Below are positions 8,614 through 17,426 of a stretch of 64,000 bases of DNA, piece by piece. Under the pieces are notes generated by a model. That model made no database searches. It saw only the letters and a program-made list of their open reading frames with translations, and had not been told where the DNA came from. The position numbers and the translations under genes were made by a program. Source of the DNA: Burkholderiaceae bacterium (GTDB taxonomy: Bacteria > Pseudomonadota > Gammaproteobacteria > Burkholderiales > Burkholderiaceae_C); NCBI GenBank assembly GCA_016790575.1, contig JAEUOU010000010.1, positions 186,001 to 250,000 on the forward strand. The letters run 5' to 3'. Position 1 is the stretch's first letter. Each line of letters starts with the position of its first letter.

Positions 8614-9021
8614 TCATGCCTCGGTCTGGGTCCGGAGATGAAAGCGAACCAGCTTGATGGCCAGCACGATGGACGGAAGAAAGAAGACGCAGACGAGTGC
8701 CCCCATTGTGAGCACGCCTTGAAGCTGGCGAACACGGTCGGCAGGCAGGCTGCCGTACAGCAAAAGCAGGGGGCTTGCCAGGCTGATCAGGCCTGCGGCG
8801 GTTCCCCACAGGGGCCAGCGGCGGTCCACGGTGTGATCGCGAACCCAGGCCACGCTCATTCGGACATGGGCAACCCAGGCAAAGACCCAGACCAGGGGAA
8901 CCAGCTTCGTGAACCATGCGAATTCGCCGCCCAGGAAGGGAAAGGCGCCAATGAGCATGAACATGAAGCCAGCGCCCGATAACGCGTAGGCCAGAATCAC
9001 GACGAGCGCGCGGCGGAGCAT
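8614..9021 (-). CDS. small integral membrane protein, 135 aa
   Basis: Four hydrophobic segments are visible (about residues 6-28, 38-55, 72-92 and 103-125) with a short basic C-terminus. No enzymatic motif is present and I do not recognise the family. It stands alone between the YciI-like fragment and a secreted protein on the same strand. Confidence 0.65.
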   Translation of the reverse strand: MLRRALVVILAYALSGAGFMFMLIGAFPFLGGEFAWFTKLVPLVWVFAWVAHVRMSVAWVRDHTVDRRWPLWGTAAGLISLASPLLLLYGSLPADRVRQLQGVLTMGALVCVFFLPSIVLAIKLVRFHLRTQTEA

Positions 9022-9239
9022 GGTGGGCTGCGATCCGTGTCGAATGATCCCGCCAGGACCCTACGGCAGGGCGACAGGCCGGGCGGCGGAAAAATGCATC
9101 CCAGCGGGCACCGGACCTGCAGCCCTGCGGTTGCCGTCCGGCTTGCGTGAGGGGGCGGGCGCCCGTCTGGCGCCGCGGGCGGGCCGGCGTCTCAAACCGC
9201 CTGCCGGCTCACACGGCGTGCGCACGCTGCCTGGTGGCG

Positions 9240-9662
9240 TCATTTCTCGGCGTGGTTGACGGCCTTGACCAGGACCGGGCAGTCAGGCCGCTTCCGGGCG
9301 CCGCAGAATTCGTCCGCCCACACGGCGCCGTTCCCGAACATGACGCCCTGGTAGTTCTGGAACAGATCGGCCGGGTTCTGGTCCAGAACCTGTTTCACAA
9401 CCGCACTGGAAAAAATAAGGTCGAAGTCCTTCACCAGCTGGGTCTTTCCGACGCGCAATGTCTTCGCTCCTTGCGCGTTGACCCGCAGCGGGAACTTCAC
9501 CAGCGAGACGACGCGGTCGACATCGTGCTTGCCCAATGCGTCCTGAAATTCGCGAGCGAATTTCTCGACAACGGGTGGCGGAATGTCAAATTCGTCCGCC
9601 TGCGCGGCAGCGTGCGCCAGAAGCGCCAGGGCAAACACGAAAACGGGGGTCTTGAAGTTCAT
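9240..9662 (-). CDS. hypothetical periplasmic protein, 140 aa, possibly NTF2-like
   Basis: A signal peptide ends at about AHAAAQA (residue 22). The mature domain starts with a helix (VVEKFAREFQDALGKHDVDR) and then strands, including KFPLRVN, and ends with two cysteines. The order helix, then strand, fits NTF2/SnoaL-like secreted proteins, but this is weak. The function is unknown. Confidence 0.65.
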   Translation of the reverse strand: MNFKTPVFVFALALLAHAAAQADEFDIPPPVVEKFAREFQDALGKHDVDRVVSLVKFPLRVNAQGAKTLRVGKTQLVKDFDLIFSSAVVKQVLDQNPADLFQNYQGVMFGNGAVWADEFCGARKRPDCPVLVKAVNHAEK

Positions 9663-9941
9663 GAGCGAAACGGCGGAGAAAGTGGATCACGCCACCTGGC
9701 GCAAGGGGCTGGCAGATTCTGCCGGAGAAGCGGGACGTTGTGGAAGACCCGCAGCACGACAGGTTGCTGAAAGTCGAACAGGATCCGCCGCCTGGGCGTG
9801 ATCGACGGCCCGTATCGGCGCATCAGGCCATTTTTCAGAGGTGTTTTGAGCCTTTCCCATCGCCGAATGGTCATCACATGCTATGGATTCAGGACTGAAT
9901 CCTTGCCCGCGCCGTCGGCCAGTCTGGGCGCCGCCACCCAC

Positions 9942-10238
9942 TCACAGCGCCAGCGGCGCCGCGTCGTACACCACCATCTGGGGCGGCTGCACCGCCAGGG
10001 CGCCGAGCTGGCGGGCAAAGGTGCGGGACGCCGGCACCTTGAAGTGCGCCAGCAGTGCCGTCTGGTTTTGCCACTCCTCGACAAACACCAGGATGTTCGG
10101 GTTGTCGGCGTCCTGGCTGACGCGGTGCGACACACAGCCGGGCTCGGTCCGGGAGCGGGCCACGTGTTCCAGGCTCAGCACCAGGGCCTGGGGCAGGTTT
10201 TCTGCCGTGACATGAACGGTGCCGACAACAAGGATCAT
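9942..10238 (-). CDS. antibiotic-biosynthesis-monooxygenase (ABM) domain protein
   Basis: The 98-aa single-domain protein has the ABM dimeric ferredoxin-like fold signature: ILVVGTVHV, a helix, then SRTEPGCVSHRVSQDADNPN and ILVFVEEWQNQTALLAHFK. The family includes YgiN-type quinol monooxygenases and monooxygenases of polyketides. The EPGC and EEW motifs fit the YgiN side. The neighbours give no pathway. Confidence 0.85.
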   Translation of the reverse strand: MILVVGTVHVTAENLPQALVLSLEHVARSRTEPGCVSHRVSQDADNPNILVFVEEWQNQTALLAHFKVPASRTFARQLGALAVQPPQMVVYDAAPLAL

Positions 10239-10392
10239 GGGGGTGCTCCGGGGTTGAACCGCGGGATTGTCCGCGGCCGGTGTTCGACATGCAGTCGCCA
10301 GGTGGACCGGCTGCGTCGGCTTGCGCGCCGGGCGATGTCAGCGCATGGAGCCGCAGCGGCCTGGTGGCAGGAATTCCAACGAAATGGGTCAT

Positions 10393-10423
10393 TACCCTTC
10401 GTAAAATGGTCTTTTTATGCTCC
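10393..10423 (-). repeat. interspersed intergenic repeat, copy 2, overlapping a gene end
   Basis: It reads TACCCTTCGTAAAATGGTC, then TTTTTATGCTCC, in the reverse orientation to copy 1. It supplies the last codons and TAA stop of the NAD(P)-binding protein gene that ends at 10415. Confidence 0.75.
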
Positions 10424-11215
10424 GTTTTCAGGAGTATCCACGGGCGATTCACCCGCGCTGGCGCCAAACCAGCTGCGCACGGTGGCGTCCGTGTTGCCGG
10501 TACAGGCCTGGCGGATGCGTGCGTGCGGCACCACATGGACGCCGGGCGGGGCGTGTTGCAGCACCCGTGCCAGCACCTGGGCCACCTGCGCTGCGCGCAG
10601 CGGCTGTTCGGACGCCGGCACCATGTAGGCCAAGGTGGACAGCACCAGGTCGCGGGCGCGGTGCAACAGGCTGGCGGCCGGCGGTTTCGGGCGTTTTTCG
10701 GCGCTGCGCAGCCACACCACCCGCGCGAACCCCAGCGACGAGACCACCTGTTCCGACAGGCTGGCCAGCCCGTGGGCGAGTGCGGGCGGCAGCGCGCCCT
10801 GGGCATGGGGCATCACCACCACCAGCGTGTGCACCCCACAGCCGTGCAGCCAGTGCGCCAATGCCGCGACCTGGTCGACGCGGGGGACCCACAGAGCCCG
10901 TTCCCGTTGATAGAAAAGCCGCGGTGGCTCAAACATCACGACGGCCACATCCGCAGGGAGTGAGGGCCAGTCGGAAACGACATCGCCGGTGCACACAGCC
11001 AGCGAAACCCGGGCGATCCCGGTACGGACCGGCTCGCGCGCCAGCACATGGACCGCGCCGAAGCGGGTCGAACCCGCCAGGATACGGACAACCTCATTGC
11101 CCAGTATCCCGGTCGCGCCCGCGATCAGCAATGAGGGCCGCAGCGGAAGCGGCCCACCCGGCGGCGGCCGCTGCGCGCCACGCAACACGTTCAGAACCTG
11201 GGGGGAGGTGTGCAT
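10415..11215 (-). CDS. NAD(P)H-binding Rossmann-fold protein
   Basis: The 266-aa protein has a nucleotide-binding GATGILGNEVVRIL motif near residues 33-46, then an HVLAREP strand. It resembles atypical short-chain dehydrogenases of the HTATIP2/NmrA type that often lack a catalytic triad. No YxxxK is evident. The function may be reductase or redox-sensing. The C-terminal residues are encoded by an interspersed repeat that overlaps the stop codon, so the natural C-terminus may have been altered. Confidence 0.7.
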   Translation of the reverse strand: MHTSPQVLNVLRGAQRPPPGGPLPLRPSLLIAGATGILGNEVVRILAGSTRFGAVHVLAREPVRTGIARVSLAVCTGDVVSDWPSLPADVAVVMFEPPRLFYQRERALWVPRVDQVAALAHWLHGCGVHTLVVVMPHAQGALPPALAHGLASLSEQVVSSLGFARVVWLRSAEKRPKPPAASLLHRARDLVLSTLAYMVPASEQPLRAAQVAQVLARVLQHAPPGVHVVPHARIRQACTGNTDATVRSWFGASAGESPVDTPENGA

Positions 11216-11262
11216 CCGGCCCGGAGCTTACCGCGCCCAGCCGTGGCCTGTCGGCGCGCCGA

Positions 11263-11907
11263 TCAGGTCGCGGGAGAATCCGTTGCCGGCCCCGAAAGCG
11301 CGCTGGCAGCCCGCGCCAATGCGGTGATGCCGGCCCAGTCGCGCTTTGCGAGCATGTCCGGCGGCGTCAGCCAGCTGCCACCGACAAAGGCCACATTGCG
11401 CTGCGCCAGATAACTGCCCAGGTTGTCGGGGTGGATGCCGCCCGTGGGGCAAAAGCGAATCTCGGGCAAGGGCCCGGCCAGCGCCTGCAGCATGGCCAGG
11501 CCGCCAGCCTGGGCCGCCGGAAACAGTTTGAGCAGACCAAAACCTTGTTCGCGTGCCGCCATCACTTCGCCGGGGGTCATCACACCGGGGATGAAGGGCA
11601 GCCCGGCATCACACGCCGCCCGGACCAGCGTCTGGGTCAGCCCGGGTGACAGCGCCAGGCGGGCACCGGCCGCGCACACCGAAGCGACTTCGGCCGCACG
11701 GGTGACCGTGCCGGCCGCCACGACCATTTGCGGCACGTCGCGCGCCACGGCCTCGATGGCCTGCAGCGCCTGGGGGGTTCGCAATGTGATCTCCATCACA
11801 TCGATGCCACCGTCCAGGAGGGCGTGTGCCAGCCGGACCGCCTGGGTGGCATCGTGCAAGGCAATGACCGGCACGACACGGGACTGAAACCGGGGCAGGG
11901 CGATCAT
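11263..11907 (-). CDS. eda: KDPG aldolase (2-dehydro-3-deoxy-phosphogluconate aldolase)
   Basis: Eda splits 2-keto-3-deoxy-6-phosphogluconate into pyruvate and glyceraldehyde 3-phosphate, the last step of the Entner-Doudoroff pathway. The class I aldolase residues are visible: Glu39 and Arg43 in MEITLRT, and the Schiff-base Lys127 in LLKLFPA, followed by CPTGGI. The start chosen is the ATG that shares its A with the edd stop (TGATG), giving 214 aa; a start 12 bases further upstream is possible but would overlap edd more. Translation is probably coupled to edd. Confidence 0.93.
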   Translation of the reverse strand: MIALPRFQSRVVPVIALHDATQAVRLAHALLDGGIDVMEITLRTPQALQAIEAVARDVPQMVVAAGTVTRAAEVASVCAAGARLALSPGLTQTLVRAACDAGLPFIPGVMTPGEVMAAREQGFGLLKLFPAAQAGGLAMLQALAGPLPEIRFCPTGGIHPDNLGSYLAQRNVAFVGGSWLTPPDMLAKRDWAGITALARAASALSGPATDSPAT

Positions 11908-13808
11908 CACGAGTCCCACAGAGGTGATGCGCCGGCCTCGGCGGCACCGACATGGCGTCGAAACAGGCTGAACAGGTCCCGCCCGCTGCCTGTTTCATGG
12001 GCCGTCATCCCGGGATGGACGATAGGGCGGGCGGCGAGTGTGCTGGCATCGACTTCCAGTCGGAGCTCGCCACGCTCACAGTCCAGTGTGATCATGTCCC
12101 CGTCGCGCACACGTGCGATGGGGCCGTCGGCCAGCGCCTCTGGGCTGAGATGGATGGCCGACGGCACCTTGCCCGAAGCACCGGACATGCGGCCGTCGGT
12201 TACCAGTGCGACGCGAAACCCCTGGTCCTGCAGGTTGGCCAGAATCGGCGTCAGGGAATGCAGTTCCGGCATGCCGTTGGCACGGGGCCCCTGGTAGCGC
12301 ACCACGGCGACCAGATCCCGCTGCAATTCGCCACGCTGGTACAGGCCCAGCAAAGCATGCTGGTCGGACACGACCACCGCCGGGGCGCGCACCACGCGAT
12401 GTTCCGGTTTGACGGCGGAGACTTTCACCACGCTGCGACCCAGGTTGCCGCGCAGCAGGCGCACACCGCCGTCCGGGCTGAACGGGCGGCTGACCGGGCG
12501 CAAGACCGATTCATCGCCCGAGGCCTCCGGAGCCGAGCGCCACGCCAGGGCAGCCCAGTTGCCATCCGCACCGGCGCCGATCAATTCGGGCTCGCAGGCG
12601 TAGGCCAGCAGGCCGTGTCCCATGACCGTATCCACGTCCGGATGCAGCAGGCCGGCCTGCAGTAGCTCGCGGATCAGGAATCCCATGCCGCCCGCGGCGT
12701 GAAAATGGTTCACGTCGGCTGTGCCGTTGGGGTAGATGCGTGCCAGCAAGGGCACCACCGCCGACAGGTCGGCCATGTCGCCCCAGTCGATCAGAATGCC
12801 GGCCGCGCGCGCCATGGCCACCAGGTGCAGGGTGTGGTTGGTGCTGCCGCCGGTGGACATGAGCCCGACGATGCCGTTGACAATTGTCTTTTCGGTCACG
12901 ATGTCGGCCATGGTGACACGGGGCGGTGGCTTGCCGGCGGCCGGTGGCGTCGCCAGGCCTGTCAGCATCACCGCGCGGCGCACCGCCGCAGCGGTCAGGG
13001 CGGCCCGCAAGGGAGTGCCCGGCGGTACAAAACTGCTGCCGGGCAGGTGCAAGCCCATGATCTCCATCAGCATCTGGTTGCTGTTGGCCGTACCGTAGAA
13101 CGTGCAGGTTCCAGCCCCGTGGTAGGCCTGGCTCTCGGCCTCCAGCAGGGCTGCGCGATCCACTTCGCCGCGCGCGTAGCGTTGCCGGATACGTGCCTTC
13201 TCGTCGTTGGACAGTCCCGACGTCATCGGCCCCGCCGGTACGAACACCACGGGCAGGTGCCCGAACTGCAGGGCGCCGATGAACAGTCCGGGGACAATCT
13301 TGTCGCAAACGCCCAGCATCAACGCGGCGTCGAACACGTTGTGCGACAGGGCCACCGCCGTGGCCAGCGCGATCACGTCGCGCGAGAAGAGCGACAGCTC
13401 CATCCCCGCCGTCCCTTGGGTGATGCCATCGCACATGGCGGGCACCCCACCGGCGACCTGGGCTGTCGCACCCACTGCGCGGGCCGCCGAACGGATGTGT
13501 TCCGGATAGGTTTCGTAGGGCTGGTGCGCCGACAGCATGTCGTTGTAGGCCGTCACAACCCCCAGGTGCGGCAGCCGTGCGGCATGGATGGCCAGCTTGT
13601 CCGGAGTTGCCAGCGCAGCGCCAGCATGGGCCATGTTGGCACAGCCCATGCCCTGGCGCTGTGTCCCCGCCTTGAGCTGGGCCGCCATGCTCGCGCGGTA
13701 GGCCTCACGGGTGGACTCACTGCGCCGGGCAATGCGTTCGGTGACCGACTTCACGGTCGGGTGCAACGCCGGCAATGCAGGCGGCGGGTCGGCAATGCAA
13801 TCACTCAT
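11907..13808 (-). CDS. edd: 6-phosphogluconate dehydratase
   Basis: Edd dehydrates 6-phosphogluconate to KDPG using an oxygen-sensitive [4Fe-4S] cluster. The 633-aa length fits the IlvD/Edd family. Recognisable are [48 protein letters not shown] with a cluster cysteine, [20 protein letters not shown] and [19 protein letters not shown]. It lies 60 bp after dctP and overlaps eda by one base, so TRAP uptake, kinase, dehydratase and aldolase form one transcription unit. Confidence 0.95.
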   Translation of the reverse strand: MSDCIADPPPALPALHPTVKSVTERIARRSESTREAYRASMAAQLKAGTQRQGMGCANMAHAGAALATPDKLAIHAARLPHLGVVTAYNDMLSAHQPYETYPEHIRSAARAVGATAQVAGGVPAMCDGITQGTAGMELSLFSRDVIALATAVALSHNVFDAALMLGVCDKIVPGLFIGALQFGHLPVVFVPAGPMTSGLSNDEKARIRQRYARGEVDRAALLEAESQAYHGAGTCTFYGTANSNQMLMEIMGLHLPGSSFVPPGTPLRAALTAAAVRRAVMLTGLATPPAAGKPPPRVTMADIVTEKTIVNGIVGLMSTGGSTNHTLHLVAMARAAGILIDWGDMADLSAVVPLLARIYPNGTADVNHFHAAGGMGFLIRELLQAGLLHPDVDTVMGHGLLAYACEPELIGAGADGNWAALAWRSAPEASGDESVLRPVSRPFSPDGGVRLLRGNLGRSVVKVSAVKPEHRVVRAPAVVVSDQHALLGLYQRGELQRDLVAVVRYQGPRANGMPELHSLTPILANLQDQGFRVALVTDGRMSGASGKVPSAIHLSPEALADGPIARVRDGDMITLDCERGELRLEVDASTLAARPIVHPGMTAHETGSGRDLFSLFRRHVGAAEAGASPLWDS

Positions 13809-13868
13809 GGTCAGTCCATCGTGGCGGATCGGCCGGCCCGGGCGACCCGGAGAGGCCGATGCAGCGAG

Positions 13869-14888
13869 TTATTTGCCCCCGCGCAGCTTGGCCAGCGCAG
13901 CCTGGGTTTCGTTCCACAGGTCCATGCCGACGTTGGTCGCGATGGTGGCGTTGACCGCGGTGAGCTTGTCGCGCATGCGGGCCGTTTCGGCGGGCGAAAG
14001 TTCGTTGATCTGCATGCCTTTGCCCTTGAGGTCGGCCAGCGCTTTGCCGGCTTCCTCACGGGTGTCCTTGCGCTCGAAATCGCGGCTGATGACGGCGGCA
14101 TCCCGCAGGATCTTCTGCTCGTCCTTGGACAGCTGGTCCCACCACTTTTTGCTGACCGTGACGATCCAGGGGCTGTAGACGTGATTGGTCACGCTGAGAT
14201 ATTTCTGCACCTCGTAGAACTTGCTCGACAGGATGGTGTTGTACGGATTCTCCTGACCGTCGACCGTCTTGGTTTCCAGCGCCGTGAACAGCTCCGAGAA
14301 AGGCATCGGCACGGCGTTGGCACCCAGTGTGCGGAAGCTTTCCAGGAACACGTTGTTCTGCATCACGCGCAGCTTGATCCCTTCGAAGTCTTCAAACTTC
14401 TGCACCGGTCGCTTGCTGTTGGTCAGGTTCCGGAAACCGTTCTCCCAGTAAACCAGCCCGACGAGGCCTTTTTCCGGCAGCTTGTCCATCACCTTCTTGC
14501 CGATCGGGCCGTCCAGAATGGCGTCTGCTTCCTTGCTGTTGTTGAAAAGGAACGGGGTGTCCCACAGCGCCATCTCCTTGGTGATACCCACCAGGGTGGC
14601 GGTCGAGCCGACCATCATCTCCTGAGCGCCACCGATCAGCGCCTGCTGCATCTGCGTGTCGGGCCCGAGCGCGGCCGCGCCGATGGCTCGCACCTTCATC
14701 TTGCCGCCGGACGCTTTCTCCACATGGTCGGCGAAGACCTTGACGGCGCGACCCTGATTGCTTTGTTCGTTCAGGCCATAACCGAAGCGGATGAGGCGCG
14801 GCTTGATGTCCTGAGCGACTGCCAGCATCGGGCTGGCGAACACGGCACAGGCAGTGGCAGCCAAGAGCGTGCGGCGAATATTGGGCAT
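13869..14888 (-). CDS. dctP: TRAP transporter substrate-binding protein (DctP type)
   Basis: This 339-aa periplasmic protein has a signal peptide (ending at about AVAQD) and DctP-family features: IRFGYGLNEQSNQGRAVKVF, GLVGLVYWENGFRNLTNSKR and LRVMQNNVFLESF, the last with the conserved arginine that binds a substrate carboxylate. It delivers a sugar acid to the DctQM permease. With gntK upstream and edd-eda downstream, gluconate is the likely ligand; this is inferred from the operon. A strong ribosome-binding site (GGAG) precedes the ATG. Confidence 0.92.
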   Translation of the reverse strand: MPNIRRTLLAATACAVFASPMLAVAQDIKPRLIRFGYGLNEQSNQGRAVKVFADHVEKASGGKMKVRAIGAAALGPDTQMQQALIGGAQEMMVGSTATLVGITKEMALWDTPFLFNNSKEADAILDGPIGKKVMDKLPEKGLVGLVYWENGFRNLTNSKRPVQKFEDFEGIKLRVMQNNVFLESFRTLGANAVPMPFSELFTALETKTVDGQENPYNTILSSKFYEVQKYLSVTNHVYSPWIVTVSKKWWDQLSKDEQKILRDAAVISRDFERKDTREEAGKALADLKGKGMQINELSPAETARMRDKLTAVNATIATNVGMDLWNETQAALAKLRGGK

Positions 14889-14930
14889 GGGATATCTCCT
14901 GTGGAAGGGTTGCCGGTGGTTACGGACGGA

Positions 14931-16241
14931 TCAGCGCAGCCACGCCACCGGCGCTGTGACAAGCTGAGGAAAAGCGACCAACAGGGCCAGGATGGCCAGG
15001 TAGGTCACAAGAAACGGATTGACGCCGCGAATGACGTCGGCGAGCGGTATGCGGCCGACACCGGCCACCACATTGAGGACAGTGCCCACCGGCGGTGTGA
15101 TCAGCCCGATCGCGCCGTTGAGCACGAACATCAGACCGAAGTACACCGGGTCTATGCCCGCCTTGACCGCAACCGGCAACATCACCGGCGCCAGAATCAG
15201 AATGGTGGGCGTGAGGTCGAGCGCGGTGCCGATCAACACCAGCACCAGCATCATCACCACCATCAGCAGACGCGGGTGCTCGATCAGCGGACCCAGCCAG
15301 CCGGTCAGCACTCCGGGCAGGTCGGCCAGCGTGATCATGTAGCTGGCCACCTGCGCACCGGCGCACAGGAACATGACAATGGACGTGGTGCGTGCCGCGC
15401 GCACCAGCACCGGTCCGAGGGCCATGACCGACAATTCGCGGTGGACGAACAACGCCACCAGCAGCGCATAGAACGCCGCCACCACCGCCGCTTCCGTGGG
15501 TGTGAAGACGCCACTTTTCATGCCGCCGATGATGATCACCGGCATCAGAATGGCCCACACCGCCCGGGCGGTCGCACGCAGGCGCGAGGCAAGAGGCAGC
15601 CTGGCGCCGCCGGGCAGATCGATACGCCGCAGCACCCATTTCCAGGCCACGATCAGGCCGGCGCCCATCATCAGGCCCGGCACGATGCCGGCAAGGAACA
15701 GCGCTGAAATCGAGGTGTTGGTGGTGACCCCGTAGATCACCAAAGGCATCGAAGGGGGAATGATGGGCGCGATGATGCCGCCCGACGCGATCAGCCCCGC
15801 CGAGGTGCGCATCGGGTACCCCTGGTCGCGCATCATGGGCAGCAAGATGGTGGCGAGGGCCGCCGTGTCGGCCAGGGCCGACCCGCTCATGCTGGCCATC
15901 AGCACGGCAGCGCCAATGGCCACGTAACCCAATCCACCCCGGATATGTCCCACCCAGGCCTGGGCCATGTCGATGATGCGCCGGCTGATGCCCCCCGCGT
16001 TCATGAGTTCGCCGGCCAGAATGAAGAACGGCACCGCCAGCAGCGGAAAGCTGTCCACGCCGCTGACGAGGTTCTGCGCCAGCAGTTGGGTATCCCAGAA
16101 TCCCATCACCCACGCCATGCCCGCGCCGGTCAGCACCAGGGCCAGCGCCATGTTCATGCCGATGCCCATCAGCACCAGCATGCCCAGGCAGAATATGACG
16201 AAGGCTTGGGCCTCCATGCTCAGGCCGCCCAGAGGCATCAT
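14931..16241 (-). CDS. dctM: TRAP transporter large permease (DctM type)
   Basis: This 436-aa inner-membrane protein has about 12 hydrophobic segments. Typical DctM blocks are VPFFILAGELMNAGGISRRI, SGSALADTAALATILLPMM, GIIAPIIPPSMPLVIYGV and, near the C-terminus, GLITPPVGTVLNVV. It is the sodium-driven translocating subunit. Its start overlaps the dctQ stop by four bases (16238-16241). Confidence 0.95.
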   Translation of the reverse strand: MMPLGGLSMEAQAFVIFCLGMLVLMGIGMNMALALVLTGAGMAWVMGFWDTQLLAQNLVSGVDSFPLLAVPFFILAGELMNAGGISRRIIDMAQAWVGHIRGGLGYVAIGAAVLMASMSGSALADTAALATILLPMMRDQGYPMRTSAGLIASGGIIAPIIPPSMPLVIYGVTTNTSISALFLAGIVPGLMMGAGLIVAWKWVLRRIDLPGGARLPLASRLRATARAVWAILMPVIIIGGMKSGVFTPTEAAVVAAFYALLVALFVHRELSVMALGPVLVRAARTTSIVMFLCAGAQVASYMITLADLPGVLTGWLGPLIEHPRLLMVVMMLVLVLIGTALDLTPTILILAPVMLPVAVKAGIDPVYFGLMFVLNGAIGLITPPVGTVLNVVAGVGRIPLADVIRGVNPFLVTYLAILALLVAFPQLVTAPVAWLR

Positions 16242-16756
16242 TCGGCCTCCAGACCGCTGTGGCGGTCAAAAGGCTGATTGCGGATCAGTTCGACCAGTGC
16301 CATGGTGCCGATGGCCAAAGCGCACAGCAGGGCGGGCAAGGGGAGCAACGCGGTCGAATAGCCCAGTACGACAGAGTGGCTGCCCAGGCCGACCACGACC
16401 TGTTGCCAGGCGCCCCAGCCGATCAGTGCGCAAGCCAGCAAGACCAGCAGACGGATCAGCACCGTCACGACCTTCAAGGCCCGCTGACCCAATCGGTCGA
16501 GCAGGCTGGTAAATGCCATGTGCTCGCCGCGCGGATAGGCTGCCGAAGCGCCAATGAAAACCATCCAGACGAACAACAGGCGCGACAGCTCTTCACTGGC
16601 GGCCAGGCCCATGCCAAATCCGTAACGCAGCACCACGTTGACGAACACCGCCAGTGCCATGACCGCCAGGCACGTGGCCATGGCGACATTGGCCAGGCGC
16701 TGGCTCCAGTGGTCGGGCTCGGCTCGCGGGTCGGAAGGATGCGTGGTTTCAGACAT
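16238..16756 (-). CDS. dctQ: TRAP transporter small permease (DctQ type)
   Basis: The 172-aa protein has four membrane segments and the family stretch RLLFVWMVFIGASAAYPRGEHMAF. It joins DctM in the membrane. The ATG at 16756 was preferred over an upstream TTG because GGAG lies seven bases before it. It overlaps the end of gntK by eight bases and the start of dctM by four, so the three genes are tightly coupled. Confidence 0.92.
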   Translation of the reverse strand: MSETTHPSDPRAEPDHWSQRLANVAMATCLAVMALAVFVNVVLRYGFGMGLAASEELSRLLFVWMVFIGASAAYPRGEHMAFTSLLDRLGQRALKVVTVLIRLLVLLACALIGWGAWQQVVVGLGSHSVVLGYSTALLPLPALLCALAIGTMALVELIRNQPFDRHSGLEAE

Positions 16757-17270
16757 GGGGTTTCTCCGCAAGCAGCCAGTCGCGCACTTGTTCGCACAGG
16801 TGCTGGGGACTTTGCATGGCGTCCAGCGTCAACACCCCGGGCTCGGCGTCCGGGCGTTGCAGGGTCTGGAACTGGCTGTCGACCAGACTGGCCGGGAAGA
16901 CATGCCCCGGACGGGCGGAAACCCGTGCACGCGCCTGATCGGGGGTCAGATCGAGGAACACGAACCGCAATGAGGCCGCTGCCGCACGGAGCTGGTCCCG
17001 GTACGCCCGTTTGAGCGCCGAGCAGGTCAGGACGACGCCCTCGGGGTGGCCACGCAAGGCAGCGGCCAGCGTTGTCAGCCAGGCGGCGCGGTCATCGTCG
17101 GTCAGGGCGGCGCCGCTGCGCATCTTGGCCAGACTGGCCGGGGAATGAAAATGGTCTCCCTCCAGCAAAGGCAGACGCAGTGTCGCGGCGCACAGGGCGC
17201 CGATACTGGACTTGCCACAGCCGGCAACACCCATGATCACCAACGGCGGTTTCACTTCGGTCTTTGGCAT
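16749..17270 (-). CDS. gntK: gluconokinase
   Basis: GntK phosphorylates gluconate to 6-phosphogluconate, the substrate of Edd. The 173-aa protein has a Walker A motif GVAGCGKS (residues 14-21), a LEGDHFHSPASLAKMRSG substrate segment, LTCSALKRAYRDQLR and a lid region SARPGHVFP, all typical of the E. coli GntK/GntV type. It is the first gene of the gluconate operon. An operator palindrome lies directly against its start codon and covers the weak ribosome-binding region. Confidence 0.93.
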   Translation of the reverse strand: MPKTEVKPPLVIMGVAGCGKSSIGALCAATLRLPLLEGDHFHSPASLAKMRSGAALTDDDRAAWLTTLAAALRGHPEGVVLTCSALKRAYRDQLRAAAASLRFVFLDLTPDQARARVSARPGHVFPASLVDSQFQTLQRPDAEPGVLTLDAMQSPQHLCEQVRDWLLAEKPHV

Positions 17271-17271
17271 T

Positions 17272-17284
17272 GGTAGCGCTATCC
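17272..17284. promoter_or_regulatory. operator-like site next to the gntK start
   Basis: GGTAGCGCTATCC matches the perfect palindrome at 17376-17389 with one mismatch. It touches the gntK start codon, so a bound LacI-type repressor would block both transcription and ribosome access. The TAGCGCTA core is typical of a LacI-family operator centre (CG). Confidence 0.7.
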
Positions 17285-17375
17285 CGGATGATCAAAAAAA
17301 ATTGGAATGACCAAAACCCAAAAAAAACAATCGAGATCAACAACAATCGAGAAAATTACCGTTGTCGTCGATCTT

Positions 17376-17389
17376 GGATAGCGCTATCC
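17376..17389. promoter_or_regulatory. perfect palindromic LacI-family operator
   Basis: GGATAGCGCTATCC is a 14-bp perfect palindrome 38 bp before the regulator start codon. The second site lies about 104 bp away (centre to centre), close to ten helical turns, which would allow looping by one tetramer. It probably gives autoregulation as well as control of the gluconate operon. Confidence 0.75.
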
Positions 17390-17426
17390 TACCTATCTCA
17401 TACCCCTTTTGCATCCGGAATAACCC

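Noticed and set aside
9663-9941. Possible small plus-strand gene starting MSETAEKVDHATW
   Set aside because: The frame is short, has no homology that I recognise and lies in a gap between two minus-strand genes without a ribosome-binding site.
12699-15707. A 1002-codon plus-strand open frame
   Set aside because: It is antisense to edd, dctP and dctM and has a His/Gln/Arg-rich translation without motifs; the opposite strand carries well-conserved families.
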